DNA of 64,000 nucleotides from Lithospermum erythrorhizon. Taxonomy: Eukaryota > Streptophyta > Magnoliopsida > Boraginales > Boraginaceae. The notes under the pieces are model-generated. The model saw only the letters and a list, made by a program, of their open reading frames with translations, ran no database searches and was not told where the DNA came from. This document shows positions 51,197 to 62,010 of this stretch, one piece after another. The position numbers and the translations under genes were made by a program. Positions within the stretch are counted from its first letter, which is position 1; the number at the start of each line of letters is the position of its first letter. Location of the stretch: contig JADFUC010001668.1 in the NCBI GenBank assembly GCA_019722365.1, forward strand, positions 1-64,000, in the 5' to 3' direction.

Positions 51197-54100
51197 CCCT
51201 TTCTTTAATCATAATAAATGTTAACTACTAATAATTTAGTTTCAATAATAAATAATGATAAAGTCATATACTTAGTATTAGATTCACAATAAATTATTTC
51301 CCTCGCTTCCACTCATTTTCTTAATATTATCATTATAAATAACTTGTTCCCCGTTTAGTCGATGAAGCACCGAGAGGTTTAAACATGCCATTTAATTCAA
51401 TGCCTCATATAAAAATAATTCTTTCTTTTCTTAATCGGGGAAAAAGAGATTTAATCGCTTTAAATCAAGATCTTCTTATGTTTCAAAACCAATTATCTAT
51501 TCGTCAAGTATAATTGTATTTGATTGATATTATTCGAATAATATAGTTTTGGATGTTAATATTATATTACTAATATCTTACTAATACCTGATTGACATAT
51601 AGTATTTAAGTTTATAAAAACTTATTATTTTTGTTGAATATGTATTAATAATAATATATATTAATAATTTAAGTAATATTACTAATAAAATTATACTTGA
51701 AATAAAATATCATAGAAAACAACTTATCCACAAAAAGTAACCCCGTCGTGCTATAAAATTGGTACTAATGATCTTTTAAAAAACTATTTAATCATCGTAT
51801 TTATTGTAATTTTTTTATCATATATTTAAAGAGTTATTCGTGATTAAAGTATCCCTTCAAAAAATAAAAATATTAATTAAAAAAAATTGAAGGAGTGTAA
51901 CTTTTTACACAATTTTAGAATGATTTCGAATTAAACATAAAAAATTTATCAAATATTTGAGAAATCGATTGCATGTCGTGCATCACGCGTCTTCTTTACT
52001 AGTACTATATCAAATATCTCAATATGATACTCCCTCCAATCCACTTTAATTGTCGTTTGATTTTTTTAAAATTGAACTTTGACCATCAATTATTAATTAT
52101 TTCTTATTCTAAAATTTATAAAATTTGATTCGTCTTTTAAAATACTTTCATAATATTAATTTTTTAATAATATAATTAAAGAGTAGTTAAAGATCAAAGA
52201 TTTATCTCGATATGTGAGAAAGTCGATTAAAATAGATTAGAGGAAGAACTACTTAGTGTTTACTGAGTTGTATCGACTATATTTCTCTTATATTGAAATT
52301 ATTTGAAAAAATTAATATTGCCTCCGTACAATTTACTTGATTATGAAGGCAAAACGTACTTTATTAAGGTGTTGAGTAATATTACTAACATACTCTAAAA
52401 AGTACTTTATAAAAAATACTTTAGCTAATCATGAAAATAAAAAGTACTTTATTGAGGGGACAAAAGTGTAAAGATCAACATAAAGTTGCATTGAGATCTT
52501 ATATGATCGAGTAAAGTTTTGTAATTTTGTTACATTTATCAAGAATTGAAATGTACGGAATACTATATCAAATATGCCAATATGATACTCCGTACTAGTT
52601 AGTATTTACTGAGTTGTATTAACTATATTTCTCTTATAGAGCTTAAATAGTGGGTCATAAATTAGTAATTACTACTTCCAATTATAATTGTCATTTTCAA
52701 AAATTGAGATGGAATTTTTATTAGTAATTGATGGTCAAAGCTCTACCTCAATTTCCGAAAAAAAAATTATTTTGGATTGAAGGGAGTATAAGTTAGTATT
52801 TACTAACACTAGTTGTTTGTGCACAATCCAACCGATGCGAATTTGTTTATTGCTTTTATATATAATATATGATTTTCGATTAATTTTTAAATGAACTTAT
52901 GATGGCAAATCAATTACAAAAATAAACGTGCATCGTAAAAATCAATGAATAAATATGTCAATTCTATCTAATAGTATTTAGCTCATTTTGACTAAGCTTA
53001 AATTTCATGTGCAAAGTAACATAAAATCTTTACAAATTCATTTTTCAAAAATCAAAGTAGATATACATATACATCTTGAGTTTTGGTTGTGGGATTGAAA
53101 AAGAAAAAGAAAAGAACTTATAAATACAATCCTTGGTTAAGTTTTTTGGATTTGGAATTAGACTTTATTTTCTTTGACGATGACAAAGATGTTAATTGTA
53201 TGGTCGTATTTGATGATATTGATGGGTAGTTATTGTAGAAATTATTCATAAAAACTAAATAATTGTTATAATTAAGGAGTATTGAAAACATGAAGTTTTA
53301 AAAATAACTTCTAATTATCCCATTCCCCAATTATATATAAAGTAGATTACCCATTCCCCAATTATATATAAAGTAGATACATGATACTTTTCATTTTGTC
53401 TCCTTTACTATTTCTATCTTTTCAAGTTTCTCCTGATACTTTTACCTTTTCATTTTTGCCCCCTCAACTACCCATATTTTCAAATTGCCCCCCATCATCC
53501 ACTTTTGACATTAAATTGCATAAACTTTTGGTTTAACAAGATGATAAGTTCGGAATTACATATATTCTGTGTATTAGATTTGAGGGACACTTTTTATAAT
53601 ACAATAAAGTACCTCCCATATCCCTTCTTTGAGTCTCTACTTACTAGCTTACACAAATTCTATAAGCATCATGCTTACATAATTACACAATATTAGATCA
53701 TCCTAACATATTTGATCCTACCACCACCACCAAACAATGGCCCCTTCCACCACCATCATCTTATAAAATAGGGATATTTAAGGCATTTTACGTTTCCTTT
53801 CATTAACTAACACACATTGCATGCAATGTTTGTGGGGAGTGGTTAGATGTTTCTACTTGAATTAAAGTAAAAATACAATTATACCATCTATAAGAACCAT
53901 GCTTACTAAATTATCTAACCTCCTAAATGGGACTCCCCTTCTCCACTCCCACCACCCTACTTCATCATCCCATCGTCATCCTACCACTACCAAACAATGG
54001 CCTCTTTCCCCATCCCTATCAGTTGCAGCCAAACACTAGCAAAAGCTTACCGCATTATTCTTAAGCCTTGTAAATCGTAGTAGGAATCCTCGATTCTAAA

Positions 54101-54883
54101 ATCATTATCATAATGGAAATCAACTCGGAGATAAATTAAATCTCGGATTCAAATCCTCGATAAATATTATTCCACGGTGGTCAAAAATTATTGAACAAGA
54201 GCGATGGATGGGGCGGGGTATGGCGAGGTTTAATTTAATAAATTTTTTAATTAATGTTTTGGTTATTATTAAAAAGTACACATGTTTAGTAATTTATAAA
54301 AAGTGTTCCAAAAGTCTAATATATGTACAATTCCAACATTACCCTCACTTAAAAAGATTTGAGTGGGTTAGAGTATTAGAGGCAGGAAGTTGAAAGAGGG
54401 GGTGGTTGAGAAAGATAAAAGTATCAGTGGGCAACTTGAAAAGATAGGGAGGCAAAATGAAAATAAGCCTATTTGTTATGTAGTAAATATTTATGTAAAA
54501 TTTATATAAATTATTCAAAAATTAATTATTAAAATAAATAATTGATATAGTTTGGTTTTGAATAAAACCACAAATCAAAAACAAAATCGGTTTGCAATCA
54601 TTTAAACATCTTTGGTACAATTTCAAAAAGAAAATCAATCATGCGATTGAAATCGATGCGATTGAGGTTTGTTTTAATCTCTCTTGCGTGATTATAACTA
54701 TTTTATGTGTTGCAGTTTGATGTCGAGAGGAGAAATATGGACACACGGATTAAGACTTGCTGTGCAGGAAAGCCTGGCCTTTTGCTATCAACTTTGAGCA
54801 CTTTAGAAGCATCGGGCCTTGAGATTCAACAATGTGTAATTAGTTGCTTTAGTGACTTTCTCATGCAAGCTTCCTGCAACGAG
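42691..54883 (+). CDS. bHLH transcription factor, bHLH93/bHLH61 type (3' end not found)
   Basis: Exons 42691-43383, 47726-47902 and 54716-54883 join in phase 0 and give 346 aa. The start [11 protein letters not shown] is typical of bHLH93/61. The bHLH spans the first splice site: [20 protein letters not shown] (basic region and helix 1, about residues 207-226), then PKISK and [20 protein letters not shown] (helix 2). The Glu and Arg residues needed to contact an E-box are present. The third exon encodes an ACT-like regulatory segment ([34 protein letters not shown]) and ends SCNE at a GTACTC donor. Family members have one more short exon (about 28 aa, with a DIKQALF-like end); I do not find it up to 64,000. 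Relatives act in the nucleus, in growth and flowering control. ICE1/SCREAM proteins share the bHLH, but the ACT-like segment fits bHLH93 better. Introns are 4342 and 6813 bp. The gene may be functional if the last exon lies beyond the gypsy element. Confidence 0.88.
43384..44636 (+). other. First part of bHLH intron 1
   Basis: After the GTACCA donor comes AT-rich sequence. A pair of hairpin-forming words, aatagcgcttaataagcact (about 43,782) and aatagcacttaataagcgct (about 43,832), lies here. A possible further MITE starts near 43,868 ('cttcctcgtcac'), without a clear right end. No gene of its own. Confidence 0.5.
44637..45234 (-). repeat. 3' LTR of the copia element
   Basis: On the minus strand it begins TGTTAGAATATGAAGCC directly after GGTGGGAGAT (polypurine tract, 45,235-45,245) and ends with a mutated form of the expected CCTAAATCCTAACA. 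It contains several 'cgggactt' words. Confidence 0.8.
46303..47013 (-). pseudogene. copia gag remnant
   Basis: The 236-codon frame starts near [17 protein letters not shown] and contains gag-like segments ([46 protein letters not shown]). It ends with a zinc knuckle, [15 protein letters not shown] working CCHC knuckle would have Cys where this has the final Tyr, so the knuckle is broken. In intact copia elements this protein packages the element's RNA in virus-like particles. The frame is closed by stops where protease and integrase should follow. Confidence 0.8.
47027..47040 (-). other. Primer-binding site of the copia element
   Basis: On the minus strand the sequence reads TGGTATCAGAGCTA, complementary to the 3' end of plant initiator tRNA-Met. 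It lies three bases inside the 5' LTR border and sets the orientation. Confidence 0.88.
47044..47573 (-). repeat. 5' LTR of the copia element
   Basis: It begins TGTTAGAATATAAATGG on the minus strand and ends CCTAAATCCTAACA, giving intact TGTTAG/CTAACA inverted ends. It is shorter than the 3' LTR by about 70 bp, mostly from deletions in the middle. Confidence 0.85.
50292..50540. mobile_element. Stowaway-type MITE in bHLH intron 2
   Basis: The 249-bp element is flanked by TA, with ends CTCCCTCCTATTC and GAATGTGAGGGAG. Its interior is AT-rich and non-coding. Confidence 0.72.
50620..51190. repeat. ATT microsatellites and dispersed repeat
   Basis: There are pure (ATT)n or (TTA)n runs at about 50,620-50,680, 50,740-50,785 and 51,126-51,190. 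The DNA between them (about 50,790-50,960) matches the first 330 bases of the window in word order. A word pair related to 'gtgtaatttttatacaattt' (290-320) recurs at 51,895-51,920. Confidence 0.75.
52030..52249. mobile_element. Stowaway-type MITE in bHLH intron 2
   Basis: The element is flanked by TA. The left end is CTCCCTCCAATCCACTTTAA, and the right end's complement (gttcttcctctaatctattt) matches it imperfectly. Both ends continue into GTCG/CGAC. Confidence 0.7.
52316..52560. mobile_element. Stowaway-type MITE, same family as 33.4 kb
   Basis: It shares with the element at 33,431-33,680 the sequence 'caatttacttgat', 'aaaaagtactttat' (twice) and 'atatgatc(a/g)agtaa'. The ends are more eroded here (CCTCCGTACAATTTACTTG at left, ATGTACGGAA at right). 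Confidence 0.7.
52675..52786. mobile_element. Short MITE in bHLH intron 2
   Basis: The 112-bp element is flanked by TA, with ends CTTCCAATTATAATTGTC and TTATTTTGGATTGAAGGGAG, whose complements match imperfectly. The interior has a second inverted pair, 'attgagatgga' and 'tacctcaattt'. Confidence 0.6.
53313..53376. repeat. Tandem duplication of a ~31-bp unit
   Basis: Two adjacent copies of 'cccattccccaattatatat' plus 'aaagtagat' lie next to the left end of the inverted-repeat element. Only a base or two differ. Confidence 0.85.
53380..54470. mobile_element. 1.1-kb terminal-inverted-repeat element
   Basis: The left end (53,388-53,475) reads 'ttttcattttgtctcc', 'tatcttttcaagtt', 'gatactttta', 'ccccctcaacta'. 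The complement of the right end (54,390-54,466) reads 'ttttcattttgcctcc', 'tatcttttcaagtt', 'gatacttttat', 'ctcaaccacccc', so the two arms match over roughly 75 bp with small gaps. The interior has two similar CCACCACCA-rich segments (about 53,720 and 53,960) and no transposase. Long arms suggest a Mutator-like or other non-autonomous DNA element. The target duplication was not resolved. Confidence 0.6.
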
Positions 54884-55497
54884 GTACTCTACTTAAATAA
54901 CAAATCTAGTAATCTTAAAAATAAAATAGGTCGAAAATACTATATTTTTATATATTTTCACCAACAAATTATCATAAAATTATTCAAAAAAGAAAATTTG
55001 TTGGAGTACTCTAGTTGCATTATTTTTATTATACATGCCATCTATTTTTAACTACTGTATAATGTTATTTTAATTTTGGTCTATAGTTTTCTCACTCTCT
55101 CCTTTGCTAATAGCATTCTATCAGAATAAAAATAGATCGAAAATAACAAAGACATAAATGTTATCAATAATTGGAGGGAAAAAATAACTACTCCGTGTCT
55201 CCGTATTAAACATAAGTCATGTCATCAAATAAACTTCGTTTACAGGCAATAAAACTTAACAATAACTATATATTTAGTATTTCTTACGGAGTATTTATTT
55301 AGGATCTAGGGAGCGGGGTATTTTAGATCTATGTGGAAAATGACGTTGAAATCATTTGGGTTAAATGTAAAATTGCCATATTGAAAGATGTCAATGTAAT
55401 GGAAAGAAAGAATTTTTATTATTTATGATAGGGTATATAATAAAATTTACTGTATGGGAAAATTCTTGATATCTGGTTTATCGAAATCGAAAGAGGA
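54884..55497. other. DNA between the bHLH ACT exon and the gypsy LTR
   Basis: This is intron-like, AT-rich sequence after the GTACTC donor. I searched it by eye for the short last bHLH exon (GAEQ... to DIKQALF-like) and did not find it. 'ctccgtattaaacataagt' and 'ttacggagta' near 55,190-55,290 look like the ends of another small MITE. Confidence 0.5.
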
Positions 55498-55549
55498 TGT
55501 TGTCAAACTACACGGATCCCTAAACATTTGCTGACGATTTGTGAGATGT

Positions 55550-55685
55550 CTGACTTGCTTGACTTGAGCTTAATTTGATCTTGAACTTGAGCTTGATTTG
55601 AGCTTGAACTTGAGCTTGAGCTTGAGCTTGACTTGATTTGATCTTGACTTGATTTGATTTGATTCGACTTGGATTTGGATAGAAG
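55550..55685. repeat. (TCAAG/AGCTTG)-type irregular tandem repeat
   Basis: Units of 5-6 bp, 'cttga', 'gagctt' and 'atttga', alternate for about 135 bp. On the minus strand the run translates as poly-Ser or KSSQ-rich peptides, which is a by-product of the repeat and not a gene. Confidence 0.8.
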
Positions 55686-56751
55686 CTCCTTGAAATTTGG
55701 ATATGTAATCTGATGCTTGATGGACTTGAAATTAAGGACTTGGATATGGTAAATGAGAGGCATAGCATTATTCCTATGTTGGATGTATGGACTTGATCTT
55801 GGGTGCTGGAGCTTGATCTGCGGTCTACTTTAGACTTGATGGACTTCTTTATGGCGTTTGCGGCGTGAGGCTGCTTTGGCTTGGCTGGCGGTGGGACTTA
55901 AATGGCCCGGATAGCTATAGCATTCGGTGGGACTTTAAGGAATTGGTGTTTCACCTTACATTGGTGAGATTGTGTGGCTTGAGGGCCGCCTTGTCTTTGA
56001 TGGAACTTAGTGCCTTGATATGACACTTGATTTGGGATAGAGGCACTCAAAGCCCCATTTGTATGGAGTGATAGCAAGCAAGTGTTGAAGCATTGGCTTA
56101 ACAACATGCTAAATCGGCTTAGCGGCGATATTCTTGTAGAAGGGGACTTGAGGAAGAATATGTGCGTGGAATTTAAGTGAAATTTGGCGTCCTTTGGGAC
56201 CTAATTTAAGCTTTGAAGTAGCGTGCCAGGCTTTACTATAAACATAGCGGCTTGTTCTTTATAAGTAATGTCAGTATGAAGACGGAGTTGAGCCTTGTTG
56301 ATGATGCGTCGATAGGCAGGGGGCAACAACGTGTTTCCCGCCCTAGTAATATCTAGCTATAGGACTAAACACTTAATTTATTCACATATGCAGGTTTGAT
56401 TAATCGAGCCTAAAATTTATCGGGGTTTCGTCAAGTTTTGAATAATCGGGGTTACGTGGTTTAATCATGAATATTCAAAGTTCTTGGAAAACATTACGTC
56501 CAGATTCTTAGTAGATTTTGCTTCAAACTTGAAGGATTGTTGTGTTGAAGCGATAATACTTAATTCAACCGCTTTGTTTTGGCCACCTAAATGTATTTTC
56601 CAGCCACCACATAGTATTTTGCTGGCAGCTCCAAAGATTTAACTTAGAGAAATTTCAGAGATCGTTCTCTCTATTTTCTCCAGGGTTTTGTGTGTTTTTG
56701 GTGGTGGAATTTTGTGGAATTATTCATGGAATTTTCGGCCAAAATGAGGGG

Positions 56752-56764
56752 GGTATTTATAGGA
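56752..56764 (-). promoter_or_regulatory. TATA box of the gypsy LTR
   Basis: CCTATAAATACCC on the minus strand is followed within about 75 bases by a leader with 'aaaacacacaaaaccctgg' and 'agagagaacgatctctg'. The position relative to the LTR start fits a U3/R border. Confidence 0.6.
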
Positions 56765-57919
56765 TTTACGGGCCTGAATGCTTGTTTACGATTGGCGGTT
56801 GATTTGGTGGATCACGATCTTGACCGTTGAATTTTGAGACAAAATCTGGACCGTCGGATAATTTGGAATTACTTGGTGGCCAAGTATCAATTTTGGGCGC
56901 CTATTTTGAGATAAAGAAGGTTTGAATTCCTTTTACGGGTGAAATATTTTCATATTGACCCCGGACCTTTTGGAGCCTTGATTTTGCACCACGACTTACG
57001 GAGTCGTTTTGGACCACACAACTTTGGCCTTGATTTTGAACCACGCTAACTTGCGGAGTCTTCGTTTTAGCTGGCGTAGTTTGTAGGTTCTTCATTTTAA
57101 ACGGATGTGCCGGGCGTCCCACGTTGGCGATTTAATCAATAAAATTAGGGGTTTTCGAGCCCCTGTTTTTTAATTATTATTAATCTTGTTGTTTTCTCGG
57201 GAACCCTATTTCGAGTTCAAACTTCGGGTTAATTAATGGCAAAGCCACTTATTTTGACTTGATTAATTCAGAGGCGATTTCGAGGAGCATAGTTGGATTC
57301 GAGGTTTGATTTGACCTTAGGGTTTAATCGAGAACCCTAATCAGCCACGTGGCATTTTTAGTGGCTTAACCCTTTAATTAATTTGATTAATTCGTCTTAA
57401 TCAATGTAATTATTTTCTAATAAATTTCCGATGTCTACAGATTGCCTACCGAGCGTGGGCGCATACGTAGTAGGTGTCGAGGTTGAGCTTCAGACAATAT
57501 CCATTTTCCAACCGCGTATTGGTTTTTCATGGAGTGCTATTTTACGCACGTCTTTGCTCCTTTTATGGATGGCATCCGGTCTCTTGCTTGACTTGTTGGA
57601 TGGCTTGATTGGATATTGGACTGTTTTCGATATGAATTTGATACATCTTGGTCTGGTTAACACTTCTCCCGTCGGCGGAGGTCTAAGTTTGTGATTAAGC
57701 GTATTTGAACTTGTGCGGCTTGTATTTAAAGAGGCTTACGGTCCTTAGTTATCATCCACACATGTGTTTGGGGACTTTGGGGAATGATAATTTGTTTTCT
57801 GAGGATCTTACGTGAATTACTTGATCACGATTCTGGTCAACTCAAGTTGTATGTCACGATCTTGAGTAAGCCTTCGGTTAAGGATTGACTTGGTGAAGAC
57901 TTAATTTATGTGGGATTTA

Positions 57920-58370
57920 ATGCCAACACGTGTTGGGATCATTTAATTGTTCAGAAGAATTAAATATCTTAGGATTTTGATGTTAACATGAATTTAGTAC
58001 ATGTTAAAATCCATTAATTCCTGATCCGTAGAGTTTAATGATTTATTTGTTTGGGATTTGATGTTAACATGAATTTAGTACATGTTAAGATCCTTTTAAT
58101 TCTCGATCCGTAGAGGATTTAATGAGAATTATTTTATTTGGGATTTGATTTTAACATGAATTTAGTACATGTTAAGATCCCATTTTAATTCTTGATCCGT
58201 AGAGGATTTAATGAGAATTTTTTTTTCTAGAGTCTTACTACTAACATAAATACGTTATATGTTAGTATTCTAGATTTATTACATTTATATTAATCCGAAC
58301 CCTCGTGAATTTGACGGAATTAATATTTGTAATTTTAACATGAATTTGAGTCACGTTAAATATTTACAAT
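57920..58370. repeat. Series of hairpin-forming repeats
   Basis: Palindromic or near-palindromic words recur: CCAACACGTGTTGG (57,922); TTAACATG-AATTTAGTA-CATGTTAA three times (about 57,984, 58,064 and 58,152); CTAACATA-AATACGT-TATATGTTAG (58,231); and a weaker TTAACATG...CACGTTAA (58,337). Units of about 75-90 bp share 'gatccgtagag(g)attt' between the hairpins. Confidence 0.85.
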
Positions 58371-61300
58371 AATTAATCTTGACCACGTGAGTTCAATTAA
58401 TTATTTTAATTTTAGAGTTTAATTTGGTTAAACTCTACTGCCAATTTGTCGAGATTAGGTATCGGTTTGTTTGGTTAACCGATAAATATTTGGGATAAAT
58501 TTTCACGTGAAAATTTTCGACCATCCCATGTATTTTCTTGAAGATTTTCGAACCACTCGTGTGGTGAAGCTGTTCGGTTGTCTCAATTTTCCGAACACGA
58601 GTTTTACTTGTCCAAAGAAGCCGTGGCGAACTTTTAGAGAACTTCGAGGTCCTTTAGGCTTTGTCTATTTAAGCATGAGATGAGACAAAAAAATCAAATT
58701 TTTCCTCATCTTCCCTCCATCATAGCTGCGCGGCTCTCAGGTAGTTCGGGGCCTTTTTTTTTCGTCTTCTTTTCTTGCACAACTTGATACACTTTGATGT
58801 TTTTATATGATTACGTCATCATACTAACATCTCTTCATGTGTTTCTGCAAGATTACCATCAAAGTTCACAACTTTTTGAAGAAATTGGAGTTTCATCAAT
58901 AAAGTTGGTAACTTTATACTTTCCTTATACTTTAATTGCTTGATTGTGTACTTTGATGATGTTGTGCATGCTTCTTGATGATCATGTGAACTTTTGACTT
59001 TTTGTTGTGCTTGTGATCACCAATTGCTTCCATGTATTAGTTTTGATGATAAAAATCTGATCTTTAACTTTGATGTATTCTAAAAATATAGAAACAATTT
59101 AGTCAAAAAGCTTGATTCGGTTCGTCAGGAGATTTGTAGTGTTTTTCACTGAAATGCCCATAACTTTTGTATCACTTATTTGTTTTGATATTTCTTTATA
59201 TGTCTGCAAATCTTGTTATGACACGGTCGTTTTGATAGGTAGAAAGTCTTCTAGTTCGTTCTGAAAGTCGAGATATGAACTCTTGAACTTTCGACTTTGA
59301 GGGTTCGGACTCGATTAACTACTGCAGCTTTGGGGAATTGTTTCTCCTAGTTCAGGACTCCGGTGGAGTGATTCATATATTTCACGTGCTAGATCTCTGA
59401 GTTTATTTTATTATCATTGTTTCTAGAATTTCGGAATAGTTTAGGCCTCCTGTTTCATCAAGAATGACGGATCTGATTTTCGACCCGTCGTTTGCTTTAG
59501 GTTCTCTTTGATTTGGCTTACCTTATTTAGTGCCCACACATTCATGTAGCATAAGTTTGGAACTTGTAGGATGAACCTTAGGAACTCATTTGGTGCATTC
59601 CCACTTTCCTGCTTTCCTGGCTGCTTTAACTTGCTAGCTTTTATTTTATTTCTTTGTTTTGCAGTTGTGACATGACTTGGGATGTTGAGCAAATTATAAC
59701 ATCCTTGCGATATACTTGCTTTTAGTTGCAAGCTCTTGCGGTAGGTATCATATATATCCATGCCTGATGCCTTTAGTCGAGCAACCGTGAGTTTTAGTGG
59801 TATTGTGATATGAGAGCGTTCTGCACTCTACCGACCAGCTTGCTCTTTAGAAAATTGCTTTATTTAGGTTTTCGGCCACTTGCCTGGTGGCTCCTTTGTT
59901 TGAGGGCGTTAGTAAGTAAGGAACGTTTCCTTACTTGCTTTCCAACCTTCTTCTTTGGTGTTTTCTTTGACTCTCAACCTTTTCTTGATTTGATAATGTG
60001 ACTAACTCGTGAGTTGAAGATGATCGTTCATCTCCCCCTCGTTACTCTATTGTGATGTTGGTGTTTGCTCATGAAAAGAAGGGATGAGCGCCCCTTTGGA
60101 CTGCATAGTCCCTGGGGTTCGTGCTTATCTTTGTTTGAAGTGTTGGGTATATCACATTGCACTCCTCATGGTTTGATTTGTCTTGATTTGCTTGTGCTTT
60201 GTGGTCGACCTCTAGTGTTCATCACCCATTTGGTTTGTTGTCGTTTTGTTTCTTTTGTCCTGTAGCCATGCATTTAGTTCATCCACATAGTCCTACAAGT
60301 GAGATATCTTATGATTGCATGAATGCCCAGACATCTTTGCTTGTTAGTGTAAGGGGACATGGCATTAAATAAATACACTAAATCGTGCACTTGGTGTAGG
60401 CTATCACCCGTCTTTGCTTTTGACTTTTTATCTTTACCGCCGTATGCTGCGGCTTTCTTTGCGTTTGTCTTGAGCATGTGACTTCAAACGACCTTAGTCC
60501 CCAGTCCAAGAGTTTTAATTGGTATTCTCTTTGTATGCGGATCGGAGTTAATCTAGGAGCCTTCTTGGCATTGTCCGATCTTGAGATTGCGGTACACCCA
60601 CAGGAAACTGCGGCAACTGCGAGGGGTTGCTTGTTGGTGTAGGTTGGTGAAATACCAAGGTGAACTAATAATCTTTCGAGGAGCCCCAGCTTTCTCTTGA
60701 GCGGTTATCTGATTAAGCTAATTCGGTAGATTGTATATCTCTATGGCTCTTGACTCGTTGGATCTTTGTGGATATGTCTCGTAGTCTTTAGAACCCGGTG
60801 GTCAAAGATGTCACTTGCCCAACTTTAGAGATGTATTGGACAGGCGATATGTTTGACTAACTTAGCGAGCAGTAGTCGAGAATGACCATGTCCGGCTTTG
60901 GAGGCTTGTTGGACATAGTATATATGTTCTGGCCTTAGCGGCTTAATAGTCGGGGCGGTCTCTATTCATGTGGATGTGCGTTGAATGTAGAGGCCTTGAG
61001 AGTTTGTGTCTTCGAGGTAGAAGGATCACCAATTTCATGAAAGGATGTATTTGCTGTGAACACGGGCAACTCTACGAGGAATCTTCGATGCATTGCTTAT
61101 CGAACACCGCACACTATTGGGACCACTAGTCTCGAGTTTTAGAGATAATGTTGGGATGGAAAAGATAAGCCTTGTCTCATCACTTATCTTATATGCCTCG
61201 TGAGGTGCCGAGACTGTTCTTTGACACAAATCCCAGATTTACTACAAGTAGGGTAGACATTTTGTTACGTCATTTGAGTACGACGAGTGCGATGTAGCGA

Positions 61301-61834
61301 GAGTTAAAAGTTTGTCCTATCTTCATCGTCACTTGCGTCTCGAGGTTCAAGAGTTTTAACCGTGATGAACTGGTCGAGATTGCGATCATGAGCTTTAGCG
61401 TCATAACCGCTGTTGTGATTGCGGCTTAAGCCTCAGAACTTATAACTGACATAATGCGGAGCATTACTTGTTGATGTAAATTTATGCCACGTCAGTGTTG
61501 GACTCGTTGAGGCGTCCGCTGCTTGTTCGTCTTAATCCTCGAGGTCTGAATAGCTTAAATCAAGTGGAAGTAGGGATTCGTTTCCCATACTTTTCTTTGC
61601 ACTTGATGTACTAAATCTCTTTGCTTCACCATGGTTTCATCGGCTTAACGTTTCCGCCCCGTTGTTGTTTTTATTCTTTGCTACTTTTCATTTTTTTTTG
61701 TTGCGTACCTTGATTTAGTCCATTTTGTAGGACAACATAAATGTTGTTTTAGATTATGATTGCATGATGCGTATCAAGTTGCCTACGTACCATCGCCGAG
61801 ATCCAAACCAAGCGTAGCTGGGGGGTTTTGATCT

Positions 61835-62010
61835 TTTAACCTCGTATCCCGAGGGTTAGGCGGGTTATTTTCATGCTTAAGAGGTGGTGGGCAATTTATC
61901 CTCGTACTTAGGAGGTTAGGCGGAGTTTATCATCATGCTCGGGGAGGTGGTGGGCATTTATCCTCATGCTCAGGAAGGGTGGGTAGTTTATCCTCATGCT
62001 CGGGGGAGGA
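61835..62010. repeat. Short tandem array 'tttatcctcatgctcggg'
   Basis: Six diverged units of about 25-38 bp share 'ttatcctcatgctcgggg' and 'aggtggtgggca'. The last three are the most alike. Confidence 0.75.

Larger units (their letters stand above)
47903..54715 (+). other. Giant intron 2 of the bHLH gene
   Basis: The 6.8-kb intron runs from AAG|GTAAGA to TGTTGCAG|TTT. It contains no gene of its own. 47,903-50,290 is AT-rich with scattered repeat words ('gtgatcgactgaa', 'gatcgatcggtatca'). Further right come a Stowaway MITE (50,292-50,540), ATT microsatellites, three more MITEs at 52.0-52.8 kb and a terminal-inverted-repeat element at 53.4-54.5 kb. Confidence 0.75.
55498..57441 (-). repeat. 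3' LTR of a Tat/Ogre-lineage gypsy element
   Basis: On the minus strand the LTR begins TGTAGACATCGG at 57,441 and ends near GTAGTTTGACAACA at 55,498 (1.94 kb; the left end is less certain). Just upstream of its start lies GGTAGGCAATC, like the 'tacgtaggcaa' word often found before the 3' LTR of Tat elements. A TATA box (CCTATAAATACCC) sits about 690 bp into it. The R/U5 part contains a TCAAG-rich run (55,550-55,680), a common feature of LTRs in this lineage. No second LTR is inside the window; the 5' LTR would lie beyond its right end. Confidence 0.55.

Noticed and set aside
55503..55768. Two overlapping minus-strand frames with poly-Ser and Gln-rich stretches
   Set aside because: They arise from the AGCTTG/CTTGA tandem run read in two frames, and they lie inside the gypsy LTR.
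58655..58740. A plus-strand promoter (tatttaagc followed by a CT-rich leader)
   Set aside because: There is no coding sequence downstream, and the surrounding element reads on the minus strand; chance AT-rich similarity is likely.
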